The translations under genes and the position numbers were made by a program. A stretch of 64,000 nucleotides of DNA from an uncultured Oscillospiraceae bacterium (lineage in GTDB: Bacteria; Bacillota; Clostridia; Oscillospirales; Oscillospiraceae), in contig CAKTHQ010000008.1 of NCBI GenBank assembly GCA_934565415.1, positions 7,425 to 71,424 of the forward strand. The letters run 5' to 3'. Under the pieces are notes generated by a model. The model did no database searches. It was not told where the DNA came from and was given only the letters and a program-made list of their open reading frames with translations. Shown piece after piece: positions 57,926-64,000 of the stretch. Each line of letters begins with the position of its first letter. Position 1 is the stretch's first letter.

Positions 57926-58555
57926 ATGGCAGGAGATACAAAGGAGCGAATCATTGATGTTGCGCTCGAGCTATTTGCACAGAGTGGGTACTTGGGTACA
58001 TCTATGAGCGATATTGCAAAGCAGTTGGGAATTACCAAGGGTGCTTTATACAAGCACTACACTGGCAAGCAGGAAATACTGGACAGCATCGTGGAGCGGA
58101 TGAATAAAATGGACTATGAACGCGCCGAAGAATACGAAATGCCGGAAACAGAGCCGGACGGTTTTGCAGAGGCGTATATGAGTACCCCGATTCAAAAGAT
58201 CAGCGCTTACGCTATGGCGCAGTTTGATCATTGGACAAAAGAGCATTTTTCTTCAAATTTTCGGAAAATGTTGACACTGGAGCAATACCGTGATCCAAAG
58301 CTCGCACAGCTTTATCACGATTATCTGGCGACCGGTCCCACCGAATATATGGCGGCAATTTTCCGAAAGCTGACGGACTCAGATGACGCCGCTATGCAGT
58401 TGGCACTGGAATTTTACGGCCCGATGTTCCTGCTTTACAGCGTTTACGACGGAGCAAGCGACAAAGACAGTATTGCGCCGATGTTGAGCGCTCACATTGA
58501 CCGCTTTATTGCCAAAGTCGAATCCGACTACAGAAAGACAGGAATATCTACATGA
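57926..58555 (+). CDS. TetR/AcrR-family regulator
   Basis: 209 residues. The N-terminal HTH is clear: KERIIDVALELFAQSGYLGTSMSDIAKQLGITKGALYKHYTGKQEIL. The C-terminal ligand domain (about 75-209) has no specific family mark; it may bind a drug or small toxic compound. It probably represses its own promoter through the two palindromes upstream. The stop overlaps the first KTR gene by ATGA, so it controls at least KTR and perhaps the flavodoxin gene. Codon use is less GC-rich than in the genes to the left. Confidence 0.92.
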   Translation: MAGDTKERIIDVALELFAQSGYLGTSMSDIAKQLGITKGALYKHYTGKQEILDSIVERMNKMDYERAEEYEMPETEPDGFAEAYMSTPIQKISAYAMAQFDHWTKEHFSSNFRKMLTLEQYRDPKLAQLYHDYLATGPTEYMAAIFRKLTDSDDAAMQLALEFYGPMFLLYSVYDGASDKDSIAPMLSAHIDRFIAKVESDYRKTGIST

Positions 58556-58746
58556 AAAAAGTTGTTGTAGAAAGGCAATGGGTATTGTGCCCTGTATGCG
58601 GAGCGAAAACACGCTTACAGCTCTTGCCGGAAACGGAACTGAAAGCATTTCCGCTGTTTTGCCCCAAATGCAAGCACGAAAGCATCATCAATGTCAAGCA
58701 TTTTATCATGGAAACCAAGCAGCCAGACGCTAAGACGCAGTGCTGA
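58552..58746 (+). CDS. Cysteine-rich KTR protein, copy 1
   Basis: 64 residues. Two zinc-ribbon-like pairs, WVLCPVCGAKTRLQLLPETE and FPLFCPKCKHESIINVK, with the K-T-R triplet after the first knuckle, define the cysteine-rich KTR family seen in mobile elements and near TetR genes of Firmicutes. The C-terminus PDAKTQC overlaps the 5' arm of the terminator hairpin. Function is unknown; nucleic-acid or metal binding is plausible. It is translationally coupled to the TetR gene (ATGA). Confidence 0.88.
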   Translation: MKKVVVERQWVLCPVCGAKTRLQLLPETELKAFPLFCPKCKHESIINVKHFIMETKQPDAKTQC

Positions 58747-58782
58747 CCGGAAACCCGGTCGTGTACTGCGTCTTATTTTTTT
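58732..58782 (+). terminator. Terminator at the end of KTR copy 1
   Basis: AAGACGCAGT (58732-58741) pairs with ACTGCGTCTT (58765-58774), with an inner GACCGG/CCGGTC stem, then A and seven Ts. The outer stem is also present after KTR copy 3. Confidence 0.9.
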
Positions 58783-58797
58783 GAAAAGAGAATTCTT

Positions 58798-59304
58798 ATG
58801 GATGCCATTATTTACACAACAAATACCGGAAGCACCGAGCAGTATGCCAAGCTGCTGGCACAGGAAACCGGGTTTCCTGCGTATTCACTTACCGAAGCAA
58901 AGAAAGTGATCCCGAACGGATCGGAGATCATTTACCTCGGCTGGATCACGGCAGGCTCTGTGAAAGGTTTCGCTAACGCTGCCAAGCTATATCGTATCAG
59001 AGCGGTTTGCGCCGTTGGCATGGGACAGCCCGGGACACAAACGGAAAGCGTGCGGAAAAAGTCGGCTGTCCCCGCCGCGATTCCGCTGTTCACCCTGCAA
59101 GGAAATTTCAATGTCAAAAAGCTGCACGGCGTGTATCGACTCATGATGGAAATCATGGTCAAGGCTGCAGGCAAAAGCCTTGCCGCGAAGAAAGACCGCA
59201 CACCTGCGGAAGACGATATGCTGGACATGATGCTCCACGGCGGTGAGCGGGTCAAAGCTGAAAATCTGAACGCCGTGCTGAACTGGTACCATACGCAAAA
59301 TTAA
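58798..59304 (+). CDS. Flavodoxin-domain protein
   Basis: 168 residues. The FMN phosphate loop is YTTNTGSTEQYAKLLA at the N-terminus, followed by GSEIIYLGWITAGSVKG and AVCAVGMGQPG. It ends with a helical tail (LHGVYRLMMEIMVKAAGKSL, then RTPAEDDMLDMMLHGGERV). The pattern is of flavodoxin-like proteins related to HemG/protoporphyrinogen oxidase types but shorter. Probable electron carrier or FMN-dependent reductase. It lies 16 bases past the KTR terminator, so it either depends on read-through or has its own weak promoter. Confidence 0.8.
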   Translation: MDAIIYTTNTGSTEQYAKLLAQETGFPAYSLTEAKKVIPNGSEIIYLGWITAGSVKGFANAAKLYRIRAVCAVGMGQPGTQTESVRKKSAVPAAIPLFTLQGNFNVKKLHGVYRLMMEIMVKAAGKSLAAKKDRTPAEDDMLDMMLHGGERVKAENLNAVLNWYHTQN

Positions 59305-59321
59305 AATTGGAGGAATGAAAG

Positions 59322-59351
59322 ATGTTATGTTCCAAGTGTGGAAAAGAGTAA
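59322..59351 (+). pseudogene. Beginning of a zinc-ribbon gene, cut after nine codons
   Basis: Behind a good GGAGGAATGAAAG site, ATG opens MLCSKCGKE and then TAA. This is the usual start of zinc-ribbon-domain proteins (CxxC knuckle), but nothing of the rest follows; the truncated clpP starts seven bases later. It appears to be a deletion remnant, or possibly a leader peptide. Confidence 0.45.
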
Positions 59352-59357
59352 ACCTAT

Positions 59358-59711
59358 ATGAGCATCATTCCCTATGTGATCGAACAAACCAGCCGCGGCG
59401 AACGTAGCTACGACATTTTTTCCCGGCTCCTCTCCAACCGAATTGTTTTTCTCGGCGAGGAAGTTACGGACGCATCCGCCAGTTCCATCGTCGCGCAGAT
59501 GCTGTTTCTGGAAGCACAAGACCCAGACAATGATATTCAGATCGTGACCGAGCAGATGCAGAAAACCAAACAGCGGCTGACCCGCATTCTTTCCGAGAAT
59601 ACAGGCAGATCCTTTGCACAAGTTGCCGCCGATACGGAGCGCGACAACTACATATCGGCGCAGGAGGCCCTTGCTTATGGGCTGATTGACAAAATTATTG
59701 ACAAGAGATAA
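59358..59711 (+). pseudogene. clpP: ClpP-like protein lacking its catalytic middle
   Basis: 117 residues. The first 61 ([47 protein letters not shown]) and the last 55 ([40 protein letters not shown]) match ClpP, normally about 195 residues. The missing section of about 78 residues contained the nucleophile Ser (GMAASMGA) and the His (IHQP). The Asp region remains. The deletion is in frame and joined at a DIQ/EIQ-like codon repeat. It cannot be an active protease; it might still join a ClpP ring. I treat it as a damaged gene. Confidence 0.8.
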
Positions 59712-59722
59712 GGAGAAACACC

Positions 59723-60349
59723 ATGTCAGAAAAGAAGATCACCATTCGTTTGGAAACCAAAGATGACTATCGCAATGTTGAAAACCTGACCCGCGAGGCC
59801 TTCTGGAATGTCTACCGCCCCGGCTGCATGGAGCACTATGTGCTGCACTGCTATCGGGATGACCCAGCTTTCGTGCCGGAGTTGGACTTCGTCATGGAGC
59901 TGGACGGTGAGCTGATCGGGCAGGTCATCTATGTGCGATCGGAAATCAACTGCGACGACGGAAGAAAGGTGCCGATCATGACCTTCGGCCCCATCGGCAT
60001 TGCGCCCGCATACAAGCGGAAGGGCTACGGAAAGAAGCTGCTCGACTATTCCATGGAAAAAGCGAAGGAAATGGGTGCAGGAGCACTTGCCATCACCGGC
60101 AATATCCTGTTTTACGGCAAGTCCGGCTTTGTTCCGGCCAAAACCAAGGGCGTGCGGTATGCCGACGACCCGGAGGCGGACTACCTCATCATCAAGGAGC
60201 TGACTCCCGGCTTTTTGAACGGCATTTCAGGCACCTACAAAGACCCGGAGGGGTATTTTGTCTGTGAGAAAGACCCGGACGGTTTTGAACGGTTTGAAGC
60301 AACTTTTCCGAAGAAGGAAAAGCAGAAGCTGCCGGAGCAGCTGTTCTGA
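59723..60349 (+). CDS. GNAT-family N-acetyltransferase (YhbS-like)
   Basis: 208 residues. It opens with ITIRLETKDDYRNVENLTREAFWNVYRPG, then FVMELDGELIGQVIYVRSEI, and the acetyl-CoA loop IAPAYKRKGYGKKLLDYSM. FYGKSGFVPA and ELTPGFLNGISGTYKDP follow. This is the YhbS-like subgroup. The acceptor is unknown; small molecules such as antibiotics or polyamines are possible. It begins 11 bases after the clpP remnant behind AAGGAGAAACACC. Confidence 0.9.
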   Translation: MSEKKITIRLETKDDYRNVENLTREAFWNVYRPGCMEHYVLHCYRDDPAFVPELDFVMELDGELIGQVIYVRSEINCDDGRKVPIMTFGPIGIAPAYKRKGYGKKLLDYSMEKAKEMGAGALAITGNILFYGKSGFVPAKTKGVRYADDPEADYLIIKELTPGFLNGISGTYKDPEGYFVCEKDPDGFERFEATFPKKEKQKLPEQLF

Positions 60350-60362
60350 ACTGGAGGGAAAA

Positions 60363-60695
60363 ATGGCATCCAGCAAAGAGTATCTTCATTTCATTTTGGA
60401 ACAGTTATCCGATTTGGACGATATTTCTTACCGGGCTATGATGGGAGAGTATATTCTCTATTATCGCGGTAAAATCGTCGGCGGGATCTATGATGATCGG
60501 TTGCTTGTAAAGAAAACAAGTTCTGCTTTGGAGCTTATGCCTGCGGCAATTTATGAGCTTCCGTATGAGGGAGCGAAAGAAATGCTGCTGGTAGATGAAG
60601 TTGACAGCAAGGAGTTTCTTACAGAGCTGTTTGAGGCAATGTACAATGAATTACCATTACCAAAACAGAAACGAAAGAACAATGGAATGCGGTAG
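60363..60695 (+). CDS. TfoX N-terminal domain protein
   Basis: 110 residues. The TfoX/Sxy-N pattern is visible: KEYLHFILEQLSDLDDISYRAMMGEYILYYRGKIVGGIYDD, then LLVKKTSSALELMPAA and PYEGAKEMLLVDEVDS. In Gammaproteobacteria TfoX activates competence; stand-alone N-domains in Firmicutes have no proven role. The start at 60363 follows CTGGAGGGAAAA, 13 bases after the GNAT gene, so the two are probably co-transcribed. Confidence 0.88.
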   Translation: MASSKEYLHFILEQLSDLDDISYRAMMGEYILYYRGKIVGGIYDDRLLVKKTSSALELMPAAIYELPYEGAKEMLLVDEVDSKEFLTELFEAMYNELPLPKQKRKNNGMR

Positions 60696-60727
60696 AAATC
60701 ACATTCACAGAAGAGGGAAAAACAATC

Positions 60728-60871
60728 ATGATGGAAAATGTTCTGTCTTTTTTGCGTGCGGCCGCGCCATGGATCTCGCTCGGACTGCTGATCGCCTTTC
60801 TCTGTGTGCGGCCAGCGATCCGCAAGGGTAAAGCACAACAGAAGGTAAATAATCCATGTAAAACAAACTGA
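60728..60871 (+). CDS. Small single-pass membrane peptide
   Basis: 47 residues: a short start (MMENVLSFLRAAAPW), one hydrophobic helix (ISLGLLIAFLCV) and a basic cytoplasmic tail (RPAIRKGKAQQKVNN). AGAGGGAAAAACAATC precedes the first ATG. Its end overlaps the start codon of KTR copy 2 by 16 bases. The role is unknown; a lipid-interacting or regulatory micropeptide is possible. Confidence 0.55.
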   Translation: MMENVLSFLRAAAPWISLGLLIAFLCVRPAIRKGKAQQKVNNPCKTN

Positions 60872-61050
60872 GAGAAGAAAACACAGAGTGGATATACTGC
60901 CCTATTTGCGGCGGAAAAACCCGAAGCAAAATTCGATATGATACAGTTTTGAAAAATTATCCGCTTTTCTGCCAAAAATGCAAACAGGAAACTATAATCG
61001 ACGCTGAAAATAACAGCTCTCAAAGAGCCGGGCGCATAGACGCAGAGCCG
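60856..61050 (+). pseudogene. Cysteine-rich KTR protein, copy 2, with stop at codon 2
   Basis: ATG (60856) is followed at once by TAA, then an intact KTR frame: NKLREENTEWIYCPICGGKT, RSKIRYDTVLKNYPLFCQKC and KQETIIDAE. Changing TAA to AAA would restore a normal MKNKLREEN start. The two cysteine knuckles and the K-T-R triplet are preserved. The C-terminus beyond IIDAE diverges and the frame stays open to 61167. Translation from a nearby CTG cannot be excluded, but the gene is most simply a recent pseudogene. Confidence 0.65.
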
Positions 61051-61100
61051 ATAATCTGCAAGCCAACAGGCGACACAGATTATCGGTCCTCTTTTTCTTT
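61048..61100 (+). terminator. Terminator after KTR copy 2
   Basis: CCGATAATCTG (61048-61058) and CAGATTATCGG (61076-61086) pair perfectly, followed by TCCTCTTTTTCTTTT. Confidence 0.85.
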
Positions 61101-61155
61101 TCTACGGCACATCATTTCAGTTTATCTGCGCTCATGCACATATCTATGTATGAAA

Positions 61156-61188
61156 CGGCGGCTTTGATTTTCAGAGCTGCCGCTTTTT
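61156..61188 (+). terminator. Second hairpin before the TetR-2 unit
   Basis: CGGCGGC (61156-61162) and GCTGCCG (61176-61182) pair with one mismatch or G-T and are followed by CTTTTTAT. Between 61051 and 61233 no gene is recognised. Confidence 0.6.
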
Positions 61189-61233
61189 ATCATACGCCCA
61201 AAGGCAGTAGCTGAAAATTTTGCTTCGGACGGA

Positions 61234-61289
61234 TTGACAAGCTCTACTTGCCGATGTATAATTTACATTATGCATAACGTAAATTATAC
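61234..61289 (+). promoter_or_regulatory. Consensus promoter with 34-base palindromic operator
   Basis: TTGACA (61234-61239), 17-base spacer, TATAAT (61257-61262). A palindrome from 61256 to 61289 has arms GTATAATTTAC and GTAAATTATAC and a TTATGCATAA centre, with a single mismatched pair. It covers the -10 and start site, so the TetR-2 protein probably represses here. Confidence 0.9.
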
Positions 61290-61305
61290 ATGTGGAGGTG
61301 CGAAT

Positions 61306-61878
61306 ATGCCCGCCAAAGCAAAAGTCACAAAAGAGATGATCGTTGATGCGGCCTTCGCAATTGCCCGCGAAGCGGGAATGGAAAACATCAACGCAAGGAC
61401 TGTATCGGAAAGGCTGCATTGCTCGACACAGCCCGTCATGTATCATTTTGCGACGATGGAAGAACTGAAAAGGACAGTCTATGCGAAGGCAGACCTTTAT
61501 CATTCGGAATATCTGATGAATATGAAAAAAACGCCCAAGGGCGCTGCTCTTGGAATCGGAATGAACTATATCCGCTTTGCCATCGAAGAACCCCACTTGT
61601 TCCGTTTCCTTTTTCAGTCGGATTATTTTAACGGAAAGACTTTGCTTGAACTGATCGATGCAGAGGAACTTACCCCCGTTCTTTCAGCGATGCAGAGAGC
61701 CTTGGGAATCGGCATAGAGCAGACGAAAACGGTTTTTATCACGGTGTTTCTGTTTGCTCACGGGTATGCAAGCATGATCGCCAACAATTCGTTGAAATAT
61801 GATGAGGACACGATCAATTCCCATTTGGAGCGGGCATACAGAGGCGCAATATTGGCAGCGCAGGAGGAAATGGCATGA
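61306..61878 (+). CDS. TetR-family regulator, second copy
   Basis: 190 residues. The HTH is TKEMIVDAAFAIAREAGMENINARTVSERLHCSTQPVMYHFATMEEL. The C-terminal part (LGIGMNYIRFAIEEPHLFRF, FITVFLFAHGYASMIANNS) resembles TetR_C_33/WHG-type ligand domains. It is not closely similar to the first TetR. The start at 61306 follows TGTGGAGGTGCGAAT. It likely controls its own gene, KTR copy 3 and perhaps the genes beyond. Confidence 0.92.
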   Translation: MPAKAKVTKEMIVDAAFAIAREAGMENINARTVSERLHCSTQPVMYHFATMEELKRTVYAKADLYHSEYLMNMKKTPKGAALGIGMNYIRFAIEEPHLFRFLFQSDYFNGKTLLELIDAEELTPVLSAMQRALGIGIEQTKTVFITVFLFAHGYASMIANNSLKYDEDTINSHLERAYRGAILAAQEEMA

Positions 61879-61937
61879 AAAAGATATGCGGAGGTTCTGT
61901 ATGCGCATTGGCCGATAAGCAAGGAGAAGTTCCACAA

Positions 61938-62126
61938 ATGAACGAAACTCTGAAACCGAAATTAGATTGGCTTCTTTGCCCCAGATGCGGCGGCAAAACA
62001 AGGACACAGATACGGCCACATACGGTGTTGGAGGATTTTCCGCTATTCTGCCCGAAGTGCAAATACACCTGCGTGATTCGTTTCAAGGATGGAAAAATTG
62101 AAGAAATCAAAATGCCAGACGCTTAG
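61938..62126 (+). CDS. Cysteine-rich KTR protein, copy 3
   Basis: 62 residues from MNETLKPKLDWLLCPRCGGKTR. The second knuckle is FPLFCPKCKYTCVIRFK, and the protein ends IKMPDA, where a TAG replaces the AAG that continues copy 1. A start at 61875, overlapping the TetR stop, would add 21 unfamiliar residues; 61938 is chosen because AAGGAGAAGTTCCACAA stands before it and the length then fits the family. Together with TetR-2 it repeats the TetR-KTR layout of 57926-58746. Confidence 0.82.
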   Translation: MNETLKPKLDWLLCPRCGGKTRTQIRPHTVLEDFPLFCPKCKYTCVIRFKDGKIEEIKMPDA

Positions 62127-62174
62127 ACGCAGTGCAATCCGAGATGATCGGTTTGTACTGCGTCTATTGTTTTA
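62125..62174 (+). terminator. Hairpin at the end of KTR copy 3
   Basis: AGACGCAGT (62125-62133) and ACTGCGTCT (62157-62165), the same outer stem as after copy 1, followed by ATTGTTTTA. The loop contains a different inner sequence. Confidence 0.75.
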
Positions 62175-62240
62175 GGGGAATGGAAATTGACCGACTGAAC
62201 CACAAGCCGATATTGGGATTTACAGGGAGAAGAAGCATAA

Positions 62241-62693
62241 ATGATAGGGATATATCTGAGTGGAACCGGAAACACGAAGCACTGCGTTGAAAAGCTGGTA
62301 AGCCTGCTGGACGCTGCGGCAGAGTGTATTCCGCTGGAAGCTCCACACGTTACCGAAACGCTGGAGAAGCAAAGCACAATCATCTTGGGTTATCCCACGC
62401 AATTCTCCAATGCCCCCTTTATGGTGCGTGACTTTATCAGAAAAAACCGCTGTCTGTGGAACGGAAAAAGTGTGTTTTGTCTAAATACGATGTGTTACCG
62501 CTGCATCAGCTTATGTCCCCATAAAGCAATCACTTTGCTGGGAGATCAGGTACAGGAACAATGCAGATATCTGGCATGGATCATAGCGGCGGTGATCGGA
62601 GCGGTGATGCTTGGAATCTATGCGCTGTATTTTGCGGTTACTTACCGTGCGGTCTGCCGGTATGTGGTCTGTGAGGGAGGCTGGGACGATTGA
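62241..62693 (+). pseudogene. EFR1-type flavodoxin-ferredoxin with the middle deleted
   Basis: 150 residues. The first part (GIYLSGTGNTKHCVEKLVS, STIILGYPTQFSNAPFMVRD, NGKSVFCLNTM) is the flavodoxin half of EFR1-family ferredoxins. Then CYRCISLCPHKAITLLGDQV, the last ferredoxin knuckle, follows at once. Intact relatives, about 260 residues, have the rest of the flavodoxin domain and a first 4Fe-4S motif in between. After QEQCRY it runs into a membrane helix (LAWIIAAVIGAVMLGIYALY), not normally part of the family. The joins are in frame. It probably cannot hold two clusters; function doubtful. Confidence 0.7.
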
Positions 62694-62745
62694 ACGGTAC
62701 GGCGCGTGATTGTAGAACCGAGAAAGTAGCACGGGAGGAAACGAC

Positions 62746-63498
62746 ATGAAAAAGCTATATGAGAAAAACGAGCTGACCTTTGCGATCGTGTGGATCGTGG
62801 TTTACTGCGTTCTGCAATCGCTGGCGAATCCGCTTAATAAGGCAATTGGCGTCGAATACTCTGCAAGCGCCGCGTTTTGCATCTTGCAGGCGATTGTTCT
62901 GTTCAGCTTTGTCCGAAAGAATAACCTGCTGAAACGGTATGGTCTTTGCAAATCACCCGTTCCCGCACGGCGATTTCTCTACTATGTGCCGCTGATCGTC
63001 CTGGCATTGGGGAACCTCTGGAACGGCTTCGCCATCAATTATTCACCGGCTGAAACAGCCCTCCGGGTCGCGTGTATGCTCTGCGTCGGGTTCCTGGAGG
63101 AAGTGATCTTCCGTGGCTTGCTGTTCACAGCCATTGCAAAAGATAATGTGAAATCGGCCATTATCATTTCCAGTGTGACATTCGGCATTGGACATATCAT
63201 CAACCTGTTCAACGGCAGCGGTATGAATCTGCTCAACAACCTGTGCCAGATCGTTTTTGCCATCGCGGTGGGCTTCCTGCTGGTCACGATCTTTTATCGC
63301 GGCGGCAGCTTGCTTCCCTGCATCCTCGTCCATTCCGCCATCAACACGCTCGGCACTTTTGCGAATGATTCGAACCTTACCACGGAAATGCAACTGCTCC
63401 ATCTCGGCATTTTGATTGTCGTTACAGTTGCCTACACCTTGATTCTTACAAGAACTCTACCGAAAAATCAGTTGGGACTCACAAATGATAGATTTTAA
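62746..63498 (+). CDS. CPBP-family intramembrane metalloprotease
   Basis: 250 residues with seven or eight hydrophobic segments. The active-site motifs of the CPBP/Abi (Rce1-like) family are present: FLEEVIFRGLLF (EExxxR), FGIGHIINLF with a zinc-binding His, and LPCILVHSAINTLG. Relatives act in bacteriocin self-immunity or process membrane peptides. GGAGGAAACGAC stands before the ATG. The following kinase-like gene starts 19 bases after its stop, and an alternative start overlaps it. Confidence 0.9.
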   Translation: MKKLYEKNELTFAIVWIVVYCVLQSLANPLNKAIGVEYSASAAFCILQAIVLFSFVRKNNLLKRYGLCKSPVPARRFLYYVPLIVLALGNLWNGFAINYSPAETALRVACMLCVGFLEEVIFRGLLFTAIAKDNVKSAIIISSVTFGIGHIINLFNGSGMNLLNNLCQIVFAIAVGFLLVTIFYRGGSLLPCILVHSAINTLGTFANDSNLTTEMQLLHLGILIVVTVAYTLILTRTLPKNQLGLTNDRF

Positions 63499-63517
63499 TT
63501 CACAGGAGAACCATGCG

Positions 63518-64000
63518 ATGCGCCAGAATGAATTGCTGATTGAACATATTGACCGGCTTTATACTACCCCGAAGCAGCTGAAGCAGAACAATGCTCCCAA
63601 GATGACAGTAAACGATTCCGAATACACCGTCATCAAGCTCCTTGGGAAAGGAAAAGGCGGCTACTCTTATCTTGTGACGGACGGAACGGCCCAATATGTC
63701 CTGAAACAGATCCACCATGAACCTTGTGAATACTACACCTTCGGTGACAAGCTGCAATCCGAATTGCGGGACTATGAAACGCTGCGGAAGCTGGACATCC
63801 CAATGCCCCGACTTCTGGCGGTGGATGCCCCGCAGGATCGCATTTTGAAGGAGTATATCGCCGGGCAAACGGTGGCGGAGCTACTCAAAGCGGGACGGAT
63901 GGAATCCGACTGGCTTGCACAGATGCAGGCCATGTGCAGCCTGCTATACCCGGCTGGACTGAACATCGACTATTATCCCACCAACTTCGTCCCGTGCGAT
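63518..64000 (+). CDS. Protein kinase/phosphotransferase-like protein, N-terminal part
   Basis: 161 residues visible, cut by the right edge. A glycine-rich loop IKLLGKGKGGYSYLV is followed by YVLKQI (probable ATP-binding Lys) and ILKEYIAGQTVAELL (hinge region), and the segment reaches NIDYYPTNFV, near where a catalytic loop would lie. It resembles kinase-fold proteins of the aminoglycoside phosphotransferase/RIO group. The chosen ATG follows AGGAGAACCATGCG; an in-frame ATG at 63485 overlaps the CPBP gene. Substrate unknown. Confidence 0.7.
   Translation, partial: MRQNELLIEHIDRLYTTPKQLKQNNAPKMTVNDSEYTVIKLLGKGKGGYSYLVTDGTAQYVLKQIHHEPCEYYTFGDKLQSELRDYETLRKLDIPMPRLLAVDAPQDRILKEYIAGQTVAELLKAGRMESDWLAQMQAMCSLLYPAGLNIDYYPTNFVPCD

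Overview
The window comes from the chromosome of a spore-forming, low-redundancy Gram-positive bacterium, most likely a class Clostridia, Oscillospirales-type gut anaerobe. Evidence: stage V sporulation genes (spoVAD, spoVAE), AddAB instead of RecBCD, a T-box in front of pheST, an IreB phosphoprotein gene, mannose- and beta-glucoside-type PTS systems, strong AGGAGG-type ribosome sites and GC-rich codon use. No rRNA, tRNA or CRISPR array was found. The species cannot be named from sequence alone.

Left part (1-24 kb): 5' part of lysA; a hemolysin III-like membrane protein; a CD1871A-type CXXC peptide followed by a truncated 4Fe-4S membrane protein; an AEC transporter; pheST behind a T-box; an M32 carboxypeptidase, NAD(P)H-hydrate dehydratase, lipoprotein and MazF-like toxin run; ireB; an NlpC/P60 hydrolase; spoVAD-spoVAE with a tiny Asn/Gln-rich gene; addBA; and ispE with a glycosyltransferase. 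A beta-glucoside operon (PTS EIIBCA, 6-phospho-beta-glucosidase, LicT antiterminator) has a recognisable RAT/terminator leader.

Centre (28-37.6 kb): five tightly overlapping genes encode the Wadjet/MksBEF-like proteins JetA, JetB and JetC, then an Mre11/SbcD-like nuclease and a Rad50/YhaN-like ATPase with a central membrane hairpin. The usual JetD nuclease is absent. This is the best candidate in the window for an undescribed system: a condensin-like loop extruder that may use an Mre11-Rad50 pair as its nuclease. Next come a decayed carboxymuconolactone decarboxylase/cupin gene and an overlapping ppx-ppk polyphosphate pair.

Right-centre (41.5-57.1 kb): an N-acetylmuramate-type operon (murQ, double GNAT, PIG-L-like protein, mannose-family PTS IIB-IIC-IID-IIA) is divergent from rpiR, a U32-like gene and a D-2-hydroxyacid dehydrogenase, suggesting that amino sugar and lactate released from muramic acid are both used. 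Then come a DUF6320 protein beside an alpha/beta-hydrolase fused to a condensation-like acyltransferase, and an amino-acid ABC operon with a terminator in its leader and a cytidylate-kinase-like gene at its end.

Right end (57.2-64 kb): an AT-richer block with different codon use, which looks acquired and partly decayed. It holds two TetR genes with near-consensus promoters and palindromic operators, three cysteine-rich KTR genes (one with a stop at codon 2), flavodoxin-like genes, a ClpP lacking its catalytic middle, an EFR1-type ferredoxin lacking its middle, a GNAT, a TfoX-like protein, a CPBP protease and the start of a kinase-like gene.
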